64,000 nt of DNA from Isoetes taiwanensis (lineage: Eukaryota; Streptophyta; Lycopodiopsida; Isoetales; Isoetaceae). Position 1 is the stretch's first letter, and the number at the start of each line of letters is the position of its first letter. The notes under the pieces were generated by a model, which worked only from the letters and a program-made list of their open reading frames with translations, ran no database searches and was not told the DNA's origin. The stretch is from the NCBI GenBank assembly GCA_021234155.1, contig JAJEKV010000026.1:1426001-1490000 (forward strand), given 5' to 3'. Positions 1 through 10,284 of the stretch are shown here, piece by piece. A program made the position numbers and the translations under genes.

Positions 1-636
1 CTAACTTTTTGGGAACGACACCGGATCACCAGTGCTGACCCAGCAATCAGTTTCAAAATCTCATCTACATCTGCCGATTTGCCACAGCCGAATCTTCATC
101 GATGGACCCTAACCTGTTTTCGGCTGTCTTGCAGCCCCTATACCTGTTCAGCCACAAGTTCCTGCAGTTTGAATCCAGAAGATCTGACCTTGGATTCTTA
201 GGCAAAATAAAAAATTTGTACCCAATTTCTTAGATTTATTCCTTCTTCTAAAAACATGTTGTTGCAAGCTTTGTTGCAAGAAGGGAGACATTTTCCGCCA
301 TGCAGAGTCGGAATAGACACATTGTATATTTTTCAGAGATCTGGGAGGGAATATTGAGTCTTGATCTGGTAAAATAGAAAACCTTGATCGATGTGGCTAT
401 GGAGTTTAGCCAGAAAGGAAGAAAAGCGAATAGATATGGATTGCAGAGCAAGAAAGGGAAAGAGGAAACCTAGCAGGGCTGGAATTGAGCAGGACGGCTA
501 TTAATGGCTTTGCCCTTTTTTTTCTTGAAGTCTTTTTTTAAAATTAAGACTTACATGTGTCTCTTCCAGAGTTTTTATTGGTGTAAAAAATATTAGGCTC
601 AAACAAAAAATAACACTGCCTTATATATGCTTAGAA
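1..636. other. AT-rich non-coding stretch
   Basis: I see no convincing gene. Bases 498-565 (GGCTTTGCCC followed by a T-run and AAGACTTACA) recur inverted at 12750-12815, so this is probably the edge of a dispersed repeat. Confidence 0.4.
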
Positions 637-990
637 AATTCAGATCACTTTGCCCACTTCTCTAATAATATCACATGGGGTCAATAATATCTCGACAATT
701 GGGCAATCGTTAATTTGTGTACAACCATCAAGATATACTCAATTAAAATAAAATAATAAGTAATACTAAATGCCACTACTTCCTTCCAAACCAAGGGTTG
801 CCTCACGATAAAATCATTTCAGTAAAAGTATCACATAAACAAAGACAACATCAGATCAAATTCATCCCAATAATGAAATAACCATCTCTTCAAATCGTTA
901 CTAATCCCGGCAACGCCGGGCACGATAACTAGTATAATATAAATTCAAATCACTTTGCCCACTTCTCTAATAATATCACATGGGGTCAAT
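637..990. repeat. Pair of ~50-bp direct repeats flanking a Helitron-like insert
   Basis: The segment containing CACTTTGCCCACTTCTC and TCACATGGGGTCAAT occurs at about 640-688 and again at about 943-990. The same sequence, inverted, forms the 3' flank of the right-arm Ole e 1-like gene (about 21252-21300). The second copy is the true outer edge of the left inverted arm. The first copy lies beyond the small Helitron-like insert and implies a local duplication. Confidence 0.6.
690..932 (+). mobile_element. Small non-autonomous Helitron-like element (243 bp)
   Basis: The right end has the diagnostic Helitron 3' layout: a GC hairpin (CCCGGC-aac-GCCGGG), a short spacer, then CTAG followed by host T at 933. 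The proposed left end starts TCTCGAC directly after host A at 689, as expected for insertion between A and T. No coding capacity is seen, so it would need a Rep/helicase in trans. The 3' end is well supported; the 5' end is only the nearest fitting TC dinucleotide. Confidence 0.45.
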
Positions 991-1044
991 AGCAACCATA
1001 CTCTAAAGCATGATGAATCAAAATTGAAGAGGAGCAAATCCTCA

Positions 1045-2371
1045 CTACCACAAGTGAAAGAGGTCATCATGGAGAGGAAGGAGGAGGAGGTGACTGTTGA
1101 GTGCTCGGGCTGGGTGGTGAACTTGCTCGACTCGAGTTGGGTGGCACTCCAGGGAAAGTAACGCTAGGAAATCCACGACTTTGAATAGGAGGAGCAAAGA
1201 AAGGAAATCCAGGGATTTGAATTGGTGGAGATCCAGGGATTGGGGGATTTGGAAATTAGGCAAGCCAGGGATATTAATTCCAGGAATGTTTGGAAAATTA
1301 ACGTTAGGCAATCCAGGAATATTAATTGTTGGAATGTTGATACTCGGTATACGTGGCAGGTTTACATTGGGTAAAGGAGGAACGTTAATTCCAGGAATAT
1401 TGATGTTGGGTATTCTAGGTATGGAAATGCTAGGAATGCTAAACGGAGTTCCGGCACCACAACGTCCACCTTTTACCTTCACCTTGACATTTATCACAGG
1501 TCCAAACGCTGCTCCATGTTGATTTCCAAATGCTGCTCCATATTGATTCACCAACTCCTCATTCAACAAATTCTGATATCCATATCCATCTCCTTGCATC
1601 ATATCTCCTGCAGAGGCTCCATATTGGCTATATGCATTTAGCCCTAATGGGTTCGCGTAATAATTTGCTGGATATGCATATAAGTTTTGATGGTATGATC
1701 CGGCTGCTGCAGCATAGGGATAGCCATAGCTCTGGTATGCTTGATTTGCGTCATTTGATTCAGGGTTTTGATTGTTATGTTGGGTGAAACAGGAAGAATG
1801 TGGCTGATCTGGCTGGTAGACAAATGGACCTATGCCATAGAACTGCTGGCCAGTTTGTGCATATTGGAGGGCAAGAGATGGCGGGGTATAGATAGTGCTT
1901 ATGTTGCATTCAGAAGGGATATGCAAAACCTTTGCAGAGCATCTAGCAACTGAAATGTGAGATCTGGCTATGGATTCCGGTAAGTGCAACATAAAAGATC
2001 CTTTCTCATCTGTGCTGTTTGATGCTGAAAATTCTACTTCTCCCTTATCATCCAAGCATTCCACAGCAATGTTCAAACCTGAAAATAAAAAAAAATGTAT
2101 TTTTAACATTCAGATCAGACACATAGAAGATTGGGAATAGATTTGGACACATAGAAGATTAGGTTTAGGACATGGGAATAGATTTAGAAAGCTTACCCGA
2201 AATAGAAGTAGACTTAGCAGTGACGGCCATCTCCTTGCACCGATCACAGATTGCATAACCCCACACCAGATTTGGCACTGAAATACGTGCAGAATTGGGC
2301 AGATCTCTAACAGCTGCAGCAATTGTTAGCACCATATCGATGCTGCTGCTGTTCGAAGCCATGCCTAGCAT
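1045..2371 (-). pseudogene. Ole e 1-like / proline-rich cell-wall protein, frameshifted paralog
   Basis: This is the inverted paralog of the gene at 19757-21174. Exon 1 runs 2371-2197 and ends at a GTAAGC donor. Exon 2 starts at 2078 after TTTTCAG and rejoins the Ole e 1 domain (VWGYAICDRC, then a conserved Cys after NIAVEC). Compared with the intact copy, 33 bp are missing from the signal peptide between two AATT motifs, 12 bp are added just before VPNLVWG, and a Tyr/Asn-rich block is lost after the QGDGYGY motif. After IPNFQIP the frame shifts, so the Pro/Ser-rich tail is replaced by an unrelated Leu-rich end. The exon junction is still usable, so transcription is possible, but the product would lack a proper signal peptide and tail. 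I call it a decaying paralog. Confidence 0.75.
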
Positions 2372-3420
2372 TGCCTCTAGGATGGGACCGTTTATTTCAA
2401 ATTTGCATGGTTTATCCAGGTGGCCAAATTTTCTAAGACTGCTGAGATTAGAAAGTTCCTGTGCAAGAATTTTTTTATCCAATCCAAACGGTGCCTTGCT
2501 CCTGGCAAATGACCTGGGAAATTTTCCCTTCTTCTTAGATGCAGCTTCGTCATCTTTTTATGGTTATCTAAGCTTACTGGCTCTTGATTTTAACATTAGG
2601 ATTCTAGATTTCATTTTGGGTGCCTCCTAGGAAGTTTGATTTTTTCCTAAATTTCTCCCATTTCCAAGTGTGGCTTCTTAAATATACTTTCTGTAACATT
2701 TCTACAGATTGTCATTTTCTTTTGCAAGCCAAAGCTTTTATCTGTAGTGAAGTGATAAGCACAATCCTTTTGTTAGTATTTCAAGGGAATTATTATCCTG
2801 CAACGCAGCTTTAAGAGTTCCTAGATGTTTCTTGAGCCAGCAATTAATTATGAGCATTCAGCCATGCCAAAATGAAATTTTCTTGCTAGCAATGGCAGCG
2901 TGCTTGATTTGCAATTCTTAGGCAGTTAAAGTTGTGAAGCTAAAATCCTCTTAAGCTTTCTTTTCTTAATACATCATGCCGTCCCATCTCCAAGCTCTAT
3001 GCATTTTTGTTCTTACTTAATATGTAGACATAACACTCCTCCTCTTTGTTGTCCAGTTCGATTTAACAGTTCAAATTTACAGTGCTTTTCGGTTCCTAGA
3101 AGTTGTTTTATGCTCAGTTCTCTAAAACAGTTGGACATAAGAAATGCTCTTTCCTAATGAGAAATCCTAAAATGAAACACATTCTCGAATGAAATTGATT
3201 GACATCCACGTTTAATGAGAGTGTCGTTTTATTGTTTACTACCCTCTGTTATATTTTTGCACAAATCCCTTACCATTCAATGCGGAAAAGAACGTGGTTA
3301 TAGGCAATCTTCGAAGACCATGGCACTGCTCAAATCCTTGAAGGCCATATCTGTACTCTACTTTGCCTTGAGGCACATCTGCTTCTTAAACCTCATGTGG
3401 ACAACTGTTTGATAGAAGGA
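2372..3420 (-). repeat. Upstream region of the Ole e 1-like gene, copy A
   Basis: About 1.05 kb, near-identical to 5081-6063 (direct) and to 18690-19756 (inverted). It starts at the ATG of the left gene copy and ends abruptly at about 3422 beside the motif GTGGACAACTGTTTGAT. The region presumably contains the ancestral promoter. Its triplication is structural; I identify no regulatory element in it. Confidence 0.8.
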
Positions 3421-5080
3421 AAAGGGAACGCCCAAACAACGGGAAAACGCCCACTACTGTCTGAGTGCCAGGTTGAGGCCGCTGGAAAAATCTTTTATCA
3501 CGCGAGAGTTAGCTTTCGTACAAAAACTTCTAAAATGTTCAAGATCTTTTTCCAAGTGTTTTGAAGATTGACTTGGACGAAAAATCTTATCGTTTCTTCT
3601 GCTGTGTGTGATTGCCATGATAATGCACAAAAATTGCATTAATTCAACCAAATCAGTATGGGCAAAGTAGATAAAAGGAAATGAATTCGATAACGCAATA
3701 TTGCAGATGGCATGATAACTTTCTAAGAACCTTGTCGAATCAGACTGTAAAAATGTTGTTTGGACAGAGAATAGAACCAATCATTGGCCCTATCATACAC
3801 CATAAGAAAGCCTTTAAGAAGAGCGCTTTCCAACACAATAAAAATTATTGAAAACTGGTTCTTAGATCAAATGTTATGGTAAAAAGTATATTACCTTCAA
3901 AATTGCAATGCATGCACTTGCAAAAACGTATGCGAATTGAAAAGTTTAAAAAGCAAGCATCTCACATGATAGATTAGGGCGAAATAATATACCAATATGA
4001 AGCTCTTTGCACGATTTTTACAATGAGCCCAAGATCATCTGATTTTGACATACATAGCTCAGGTTATGACCTTAGGAACAATTGCCAAAGCTTGCACTTT
4101 GGAAGATAGAAAGAAAGGCAAAATTATTTACAATACAAATGCTTATGGACAAGAAAAAGAAATGTGGGAAGAGGAAATACATGTTTGGGAGGAGGAGAGA
4201 TCTGTAAGGATAGCCAAAATTGGCACCAGGCGCCACAGGCAGGCACCGCATGTCCAAGAATATTAAAGATTCTCACCTGACAAAAAGGGTTTGTCACGTC
4301 TGCACCAGTTTTCATGCAATTTCTCACTCACAAATCTCTTTTGTTTCAATGGTTTTTAATCTAACATCCACTAATAGGGTAATCTCAACAAGAAGTACAT
4401 CGACATTTGCCTGTTTTGGTATTCTAATTATTATTCACTACAAACAACTACTATCCAAAAAGGCTTCTCTGAATAAGGGAAAGGCCCCTTGGGCCATTTT
4501 CTGGCATGTCAAGGTGGCCGATGCAATGGCCCAAGGGGCCTTTGCCCTACCGGAAAGTTTTCTTAGCTGTCATTCTACCACGTCAGCGGCCACGTCATAA
4601 AATGTTTGAGCATGCATTTTGTGTTTCCTTTTTTTTTCCGCCTCTGGCCGCATCCGGCTATGTCGATTGCTTGAAGCCGATCTTTTCTTTTGTGATCTCC
4701 TTGAAGGCACTGGTCGGCATTCATGCTTGAAGGCACTTGTGGCGACTTAAAGACTGTTTCTGTGCGAATTGTTTTTGCTTTTGACTATTTTTCTTCTATA
4801 GGCAGCATAGTTTTCTAAAAATGGTGATGTATTTGGCCGATCTGAAGGCGTCGTTTGGATTTCTTGCATTTGGACGATATCTTTTTGCAGTTTAGGTAAG
4901 TATCTTTTGTTTCCTTGTTTTTTGTTCTGTTTGCTTTTGATTTTAGGCGTCTAACATTCTTTCTGGTCCTTTTACAGGTTCTTCAAGCTTCTTTCTCTTG
5001 AAAAAGGTTGTAATGGTTCGAAATTTAGTGGCTGTTCCTTGCCTTTTATCCTTTGGCCTTATCTTTTTGGAACTTTTTTT
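3421..5080. other. Unrelated sequence between upstream copies A and B
   Basis: This 1.65-kb block has no counterpart in the right arm. I find no credible gene; the short reading frames have no recognisable domains. It contains the strong hairpin at 4477-4547, annotated separately. Confidence 0.5.
4477..4547. other. Near-perfect hairpin, 19-bp GC-rich stem
   Basis: The left arm AAAGGCCCCTTGGGCCATT and the right arm AATGGCCCAAGGGGCCTTT are exact reverse complements. They extend, past a one-base bulge, to an outer GGG/CCC. The loop is about 26 nt. It lies in AT-rich DNA where such a stem is very unlikely by chance. It could be a foldback transposon remnant or a small hairpin RNA; the sequence does not decide. 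Confidence 0.6.
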
Positions 5081-6063
5081 GCCATGCCTAGGATTGCCTC
5101 TAGGACGCCTTGCCTAAATAGTGGGACCGTTTATTTCAAATTTGCATGGTTTACCCAGGTGGCCAAATTTTCTAAGACTGCTGAGATTAGAAAGTTCCTG
5201 TGCAAGAATTTTTTATCCAATCCAAACGGTGCCTTGCTCCTCGCAAATGACCTGGGAAATTTTTCCTTTTTCTTAGATGCAGCTTCGTCATCTTTTTATG
5301 GTTATCTAAGCTTACTGGCACTTGATTTTGGCATTAGGATTCTAGATTTCATTTTGGGTGCCTCCTAGGAAGTTTGATTTTTTCCTAAATTTATCCCATT
5401 TCCAAATGTGGCTTCTTAAATATACTTTCTGTAACATTTCTACAGATTGTCATTTCCTCTTGCAAGCCGAAGCTTTTATCTGTAGTGAAGTGATAAAGCA
5501 CAATCCTTTTGTTAGTATTTCAAGGGAATTATTATTCTGCAACGCAGCTTTAAGAGTTCCTAGATGTTTCTTGAGCCAGCAATTAATTATGAGCATTTCA
5601 GCCATGCCAAAATGAGATTTTCTTGCTAGCAATGGCAGCGTGCTTGGTTTGCAATTCTTAGGCAGTTAAAGTTGTGAAGCTAAATTCTCTTAAGCTTTCT
5701 TTTCTTAATACATCATGCCGTCCCATCTCCAAGCTCTATGCACTTTCTTAATATGTAGACATAACATTCCTCCTCTTTGTTGTCCAGTTCGATTTAACAG
5801 TTCAAATTTACAGTGCTTTTCGCGATTTCCAGAAGTTGTTTTATGCTCAGTTCTCTAAAACAGTTGGACATAAGAAATGCTCTTTCCTAATGAGAAATCC
5901 TAAAATGAAACACATTCTCGAAGACATCCACGTTTAATGAGAGTGTCGTTTTTATTGTTTACTACCTTCTGTTATATTTTTGCACAAATCCCTTACCATT
6001 CAATGAGAAAAAGAACGTGGTTATAGGCAATCTTCAAATCTTTAAAGACCATGGCACTGCTCA
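5081..6063 (-). repeat. Upstream region of the Ole e 1-like gene, copy B
   Basis: A direct repeat of copy A, starting exactly at the gene's start-codon region (GCCATGCCTAG) but with no gene attached. It retains the CGCCTTGCCTAAATAG segment of the right arm that copy A has lost, so B and A decayed separately. It breaks at GCACTGCTCA (about 6063). The continuation of the right arm (AATCCTTGAAGG) resumes at about 8853, across the Replitron-like insert. Confidence 0.75.
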
Positions 6064-8852
6064 TAAGGTTTGCAAATTTTCTCTGGACTATGATTTTGGT
6101 GAAGGTTGGCCGACAATAGGGAGTTAGGGTTTCAGAAAAAATTGCTGAAGTTTCTTTGTGTTCCATGGTCATCCGTCTGCTGGGAGTTCTTGGCATGCAT
6201 TGTCCGAGCATGCTGGGCGGCTGATCGGCTGTCCCATGTGCCTGGGCAGTTGGCGCCCATGCCGGAGGGCCAGATGGTGCTTCTCTTTATTTGGATTGTG
6301 GCTTGCATATGACATGCCAAGAACATCTCGCAACTATTGCCGGATTGTGCATAAAAGCAGGGCTGCGGGGTTTTGGATGGACAGTAGAATTCAAGCGATG
6401 GCTGCTCCGTCCTCTGCATAAGGTATTGTTTCATTTAGAAGATGTTTCTTCGTAGGCTGGCCAGGGATGTGTCCAAGGGATGCTTAGATGCTGAGGGAAG
6501 ACCTCCTGAGAGCACTGCAGTGGCAGCATGCCGTGGTTTGTGGAAGGGATTCACATTGTCTGAAGATGTGAATATGCACAGTAGCAGGTTTGAGGAGGTT
6601 CCAGGGTCTGCTGCTGGAGGTGGAGGTGAGGCCAGCCATGATTTTGAGCTGGTAAATTCGTTTGAGAAGGATGTTGTGTTGGGTTGACAGAGAGCTGCAG
6701 ATTTGTCTGAGACAGGTATTCATTTGGGTGGAGAGAAGCCTATACATTTGTCTGAGCCCCAGGCTCCTCTGGATGGAGATAGGCCAATGGTTCCTCCTGT
6801 GTTTCAATTCACTGGTGGGCTTCCTGTTTTTGAAGATAGGGGGCCTGGGAGGCAGGTTTTCCCAGGAGGTAAGAAACTGGCAGTGAGGAAGGTCATTTCC
6901 AAGCCTCCAAGAGGCTCTGTTGCACAAAGAGATCTACCCTCTTCGTTAGATGTCAGTGTTACTGTTAGTATTGGGGGAGTAGATGTATGGGATGACATAT
7001 ACAATCGTGTGTGCAAGTTTTTAGACACAGAGTGCTTGAGTGGAATGGTGAGCTTGGAAAGAGGGTCAGACTTGGATCGTCTTCATGTGCAGTGCGTGTT
7101 TAGAGTAGGCCTAACTAGTCCCGTCGCAGTAAATGCGAGATTGAAGAAGTACTTGGCCTGGGATACGGTGCTATTATTCTCTGTAAAGCATTGAAGGATA
7201 CCAAGCTGCACTGCTATGAAGGAATGTTGGGATACTGTCTTAAGGACATGGGGAAGATGCATCACAGGCACCACGTGAAGTCTGTCACTGCAGAGCAGAT
7301 TGAGCATGGGAAAGAGTTATATGCACTCTGTGGAGCCGGGGAGATCAAGAATTGTGTGACACTGGATAACAAAAACCTATTTGCCAAAGCTAAGCACTTC
7401 CAATCCTATCATGGGAAGAGACAGCTGACTGCATCTCTCATTCAAACCATCTGCAGCATGCTCCGCACTGAGAAATTTATTTTGAGCGGGGCATGGGTTC
7501 TTCCATCAAACATAGCTTTCATTTTGCAGCAGCGTGTGGAGGCTGCATGGCGACTTACTATGGATCCGAAGCATGCCTCTCTGCTGATGTAAGAAGTGTA
7601 GTTTATGGAATCCCTTCTGGAATTGTGCACGTGGGCAAACGTAGAAGAAGATTCTGGGATGTTGAGGCAGTCGTCGAGGATGTGGAAGAAAGTAGTGAGA
7701 ATGAAGAAGATGGCAGACAGGAGGATGGGCAGCAAGCACATGGGCACCCTACAGACACACCCCTGGTTGCCTGCCCCTCTTACATCCCCCTTAATTTCGG
7801 CGATTTCTCCTTCTCTGCTCAGTAAGTAGAGGTTCCTTTGATTTTCTCATGTACATAGTGTCTGGTTTTCGTGTAGGCGTAGGTACAAATGTTGATAATG
7901 CTGTAGGCGATGGCGAGAAGGATATTGTGTTCAGCACCGTCATAAACATGGACACAGATTCAGATGAAGAACTTGAGAGGCAGGCTCATGTTGCAGCTGA
8001 CGGCAGGTCCAAATGCTTTCATCTCCATGTGGATATAGATCTTCTGTCAAAGGAGACCATGACAAGCATCAGAGAGTGTAGAACAGCCATGTGCAATACT
8101 GTTCAGCGGCCGGAAGAGGCGTTGCATTGTTTAGACATTGAGGATTTGAAGGTGTCCTTGAAGCAACAGAGAGTATTTCTAGGCTATATGAACTTGATGC
8201 GAGCTTTGCTCATAAAGCATAACAATGCTTTGGAGCATCTTGGGAAGATGTATTTTCGAATCATGCAGGCGTGACTTCGTCTTGGAGCTGAGATTTGATG
8301 CTGCTTTCCAGTTACAGTTATGCACAGATGTTGTGAATATGCAGGTCCTTTGTCAAGCTTCTTCATGAAGCTTTTTATAGTTTGCTGTTTCCCAGGTTCG
8401 GTGTGTTTCCCGGGTGCAATATCCAAGTGGTTTCTGCAGCTTCGTCATGAAGCTTTTGTAACTTTATGTTTACCGGGAGTTGCAGGAGTTGTTGTTACAG
8501 TATGCATTTTGTGCTGAAAATCCAAACCTGTTCTTTGTAATGTCTCACGCTCTCAACATGTGCTATGGAAACCTTTTGTTTCTAATGTGTCATGTTCTAA
8601 ATAATATATGCTGCTCTTTAGCTTCCACTTGGTTTTGTGAGCGTCATATGAATGCAATGGTCTTCATTTCTTATTGTTGTGTACATATTGAACTATAACA
8701 TGTATGTGAATACGTAGAAATACGTGTATGGGGTGCACGAAATTATACAGGGGTGTGATGTGGAAATTTGATGGCCCTTGATTTGGCATATTGATGGAAT
8801 TATACTTGGATCCAATGATCCAGGAAAAACAATAAGGATGTAGCAATAAGGA
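6064..8852 (+). mobile_element. Replitron-like (HUH-endonuclease) transposon
   Basis: Comparison with the right arm shows a 2.8-kb insertion in the unit GCACTGCTCA/AATCCTTGAAGG. The flanks read TGCTCA on the left and TGCTTA on the right, a possible 6-bp target duplication with one mismatch. The ends share TAAGG, and AATAAGGAT is repeated near the right end. The only coding content is the Rep-like gene at 6442-8274. The element boundary is inferred from the arm comparison; the class is inferred from the encoded protein. Confidence 0.55.
6442..8274 (+). pseudogene. HUH (Rep-type) endonuclease of a Replitron-like element
   Basis: Read across two frameshifts, this encodes a Rep-like protein. A low-complexity N-terminal region (from 6442, with an in-frame TGA at 6685) precedes a core containing SGMVSLERGSDLDRL, then LHVQ (7081-7092), the HUH-like metal-binding strand. 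After a frameshift near 7160 comes GMLGYCLKDMGK (Tyr at 7233, Lys at 7242), matching the YxxK catalytic motif of Rep proteins. A conserved tail follows: an EQIEHGKELYAL-like helix, WVLPSN, and VEAAWRLTMDP. A second frameshift at about 7588 leads to DVRSVVYGIPSGIVHVGKR. An intron (donor GTAAGT near 7822, acceptor at 7878) then leads to a final exon, 7879-8274. The expected activity is single-strand nicking and rolling-circle-type transposition. HUH is read here as HVQ, so the second metal ligand looks like Gln rather than His. Non-functional as it stands. Confidence 0.6.
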
Positions 8853-9225
8853 TATATGCTTAAATCCTTGAAGGCCATATCTCTACTCTTTTTTGCCTTG
8901 AGGAACATCTGCTTCTTAAGCCTCATGTGGACAACTGTTTGATGGGTTTAATGGAAGGAAACATACTCAGGAGGGTCAACAACATACCACATTTTAATTG
9001 CTTTTATGTCAATGACACATCACGTTTGAATTGCTTTTATACCTTTGAATTGCTTTTAAACCAAGTGGAACAAACTGGTTGAACCATAATAAAGTTCGCT
9101 TAGCTGACATTCTGCTCCTATCTCCAACCCCGAAGTGCACGTGTCATTGTTTCTAACCCTGAAAGGACTAAAATTGCACTACACTAAAGACCTGTGTGGA
9201 CAACTTATCTTTTAGAATACAATGC
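8853..9225 (-). repeat. Left-arm segment resuming after the Replitron-like insert
   Basis: It matches about 18405-18770 in reverse complement, including CTTCTTAAGCCTCATGTGG and the ATGACAC(A/G)(T/C)GTCA-type segment. No gene is seen. It links copy B to the distal part of the left arm. Confidence 0.7.
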
Positions 9226-9623
9226 TGTAACGTTAAGGTTCGAATACTCGAGCGGTCTACCATGGGCCCGTTACAGTCTCTCGCACTAGAACTATGCTCG
9301 TCCTCGAGCATCCATGGGCCCGTTACAGTCTCTCGCACTAGAACTATGCTCGTCCTCGAGCATCCAAAGCTATACCATGTCACAATGATTACCAAGCCTT
9401 TGCAAATTACCCATGCATATAGGCATCCATGGAGACTTGAACTCGAGACCTGCTCTGATACCAATTGTAACGTTCCTAACCGACATGCCCTTAACCAACT
9501 GGGCAAAACCGTCTAGACGTTTATGAGTAGTCACTTCTACCCATTTATGCCGGTGTCTCGGAAACGCCCCACAGGCACATTCAAGGTTCGAATACTCGAG
9601 CGGTCTACCATGGGCCCGTTACA
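9226..9623 (-). mobile_element. TRIM (miniature LTR retrotransposon), one LTR internally deleted
   Basis: A 398-bp insert with 5-bp target duplication AATGC (9221-9225 and 9624-9628). The right inverted arm shows the uninterrupted site. It ends in TGTAAC...GTTACA. On the minus strand the 5' LTR is 9623-9466 (158 bp). A primer-binding site TGGTATCAGAGC, complementary to initiator Met-tRNA, follows after 2 nt (9463-9452). The other LTR (9226-9273) lacks about 110 internal bases. There is no coding region. Same family as the complete copy at 37292-37745. Confidence 0.85.
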
Positions 9624-9892
9624 AATGCAGAATGTACTCTATATTGCATTCTAGAATGAAGCCCAAAATGCACTCCAGAATATAGTTAAGAATGTCAATA
9701 CAACAAATTAAATTTGAGCAATTTACACATTAAAAAGTTCGGATTTCCATTTAGAATTCAAAGTTTATATTTGCAAATTCATCCAAGTTATCAAAATACT
9801 TGATGAAAGATTCAAAATTCACCTGAAAACAAAGCAGAAATAAAAACACAGCAGAACCAAAGTCACTGGACTGTCATTAACATCGTTTGTTG

Positions 9893-10284
9893 TCATTTTA
9901 ATATCTCCTTGACAAGTTCCCCTAGATTGAAGCTACCACCTCCAGGAAGAATTATACAGTTGATAAAGGTTCCACCTGTGATATTAGTAGAACCAATGTC
10001 AACATTCAAATTAAAAGCTCTCCTCAATCTCCGATTCTGTCCAGCAAGTTCCTCCAAATGTTATCGAAAAAATCATCATCTAGGGCACTTGAAGATCGAG
10101 CAACAATAGCCTTCATGTCACTCTTAATATCCAGAATTCTGCTTGACATCATAGACACCCAATTCAGATTTATACACGTCATCAAACATTCTACGTGAAC
10201 CATCAGCATTAAAAGGTTGTCCCACAATAGACATAGCATAGCAGCTTTGGCCTTCAGATCATTTGTCTTGTCATACCTATTCAA
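9893..10284 (-). pseudogene. Left-arm copy of an unrecognised gene's 3' end
   Basis: On the minus strand this reads KSDMKAIVARSS-(S)ALDDDFFDN, then a frameshift caused by a 4-bp deletion relative to the right arm. It then reads RRAFNLNVDIGST, TGGTFINCIILPGGG and LGELVKEILK-stop. The homologous right-arm copy ends at 17820. I do not recognise the family. The acidic patch and a Gly-rich turn (LPGGG) are the visible landmarks. Upstream of about 10125 the sequence is unrelated to the right arm. Confidence 0.5.

Larger units (their letters stand above)
955..10117 (-). repeat. Left arm of a large inverted duplication (composite)
   Basis: Read on the minus strand, this arm follows the right arm (17583-21290) in the same order: tail of an unknown gene, spacer, upstream region, Ole e 1-like gene, 3' flank. 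It is interrupted by a TRIM (9226-9623) and a Replitron-like insert (about 6064-8852). The upstream region is present twice (5081-6063 and 2372-3420), separated by 1.65 kb of unrelated sequence. The copies differ by many substitutions and small indels, so the duplication is not recent. Confidence 0.8.

Noticed and set aside
1181-1522. Gly/Ile/Leu-repeat frame on the plus strand
   Set aside because: Antisense translation of the IPxI repeats of the Ole e 1-like pseudogene; the mirrored shadow occurs at 20667-20957.
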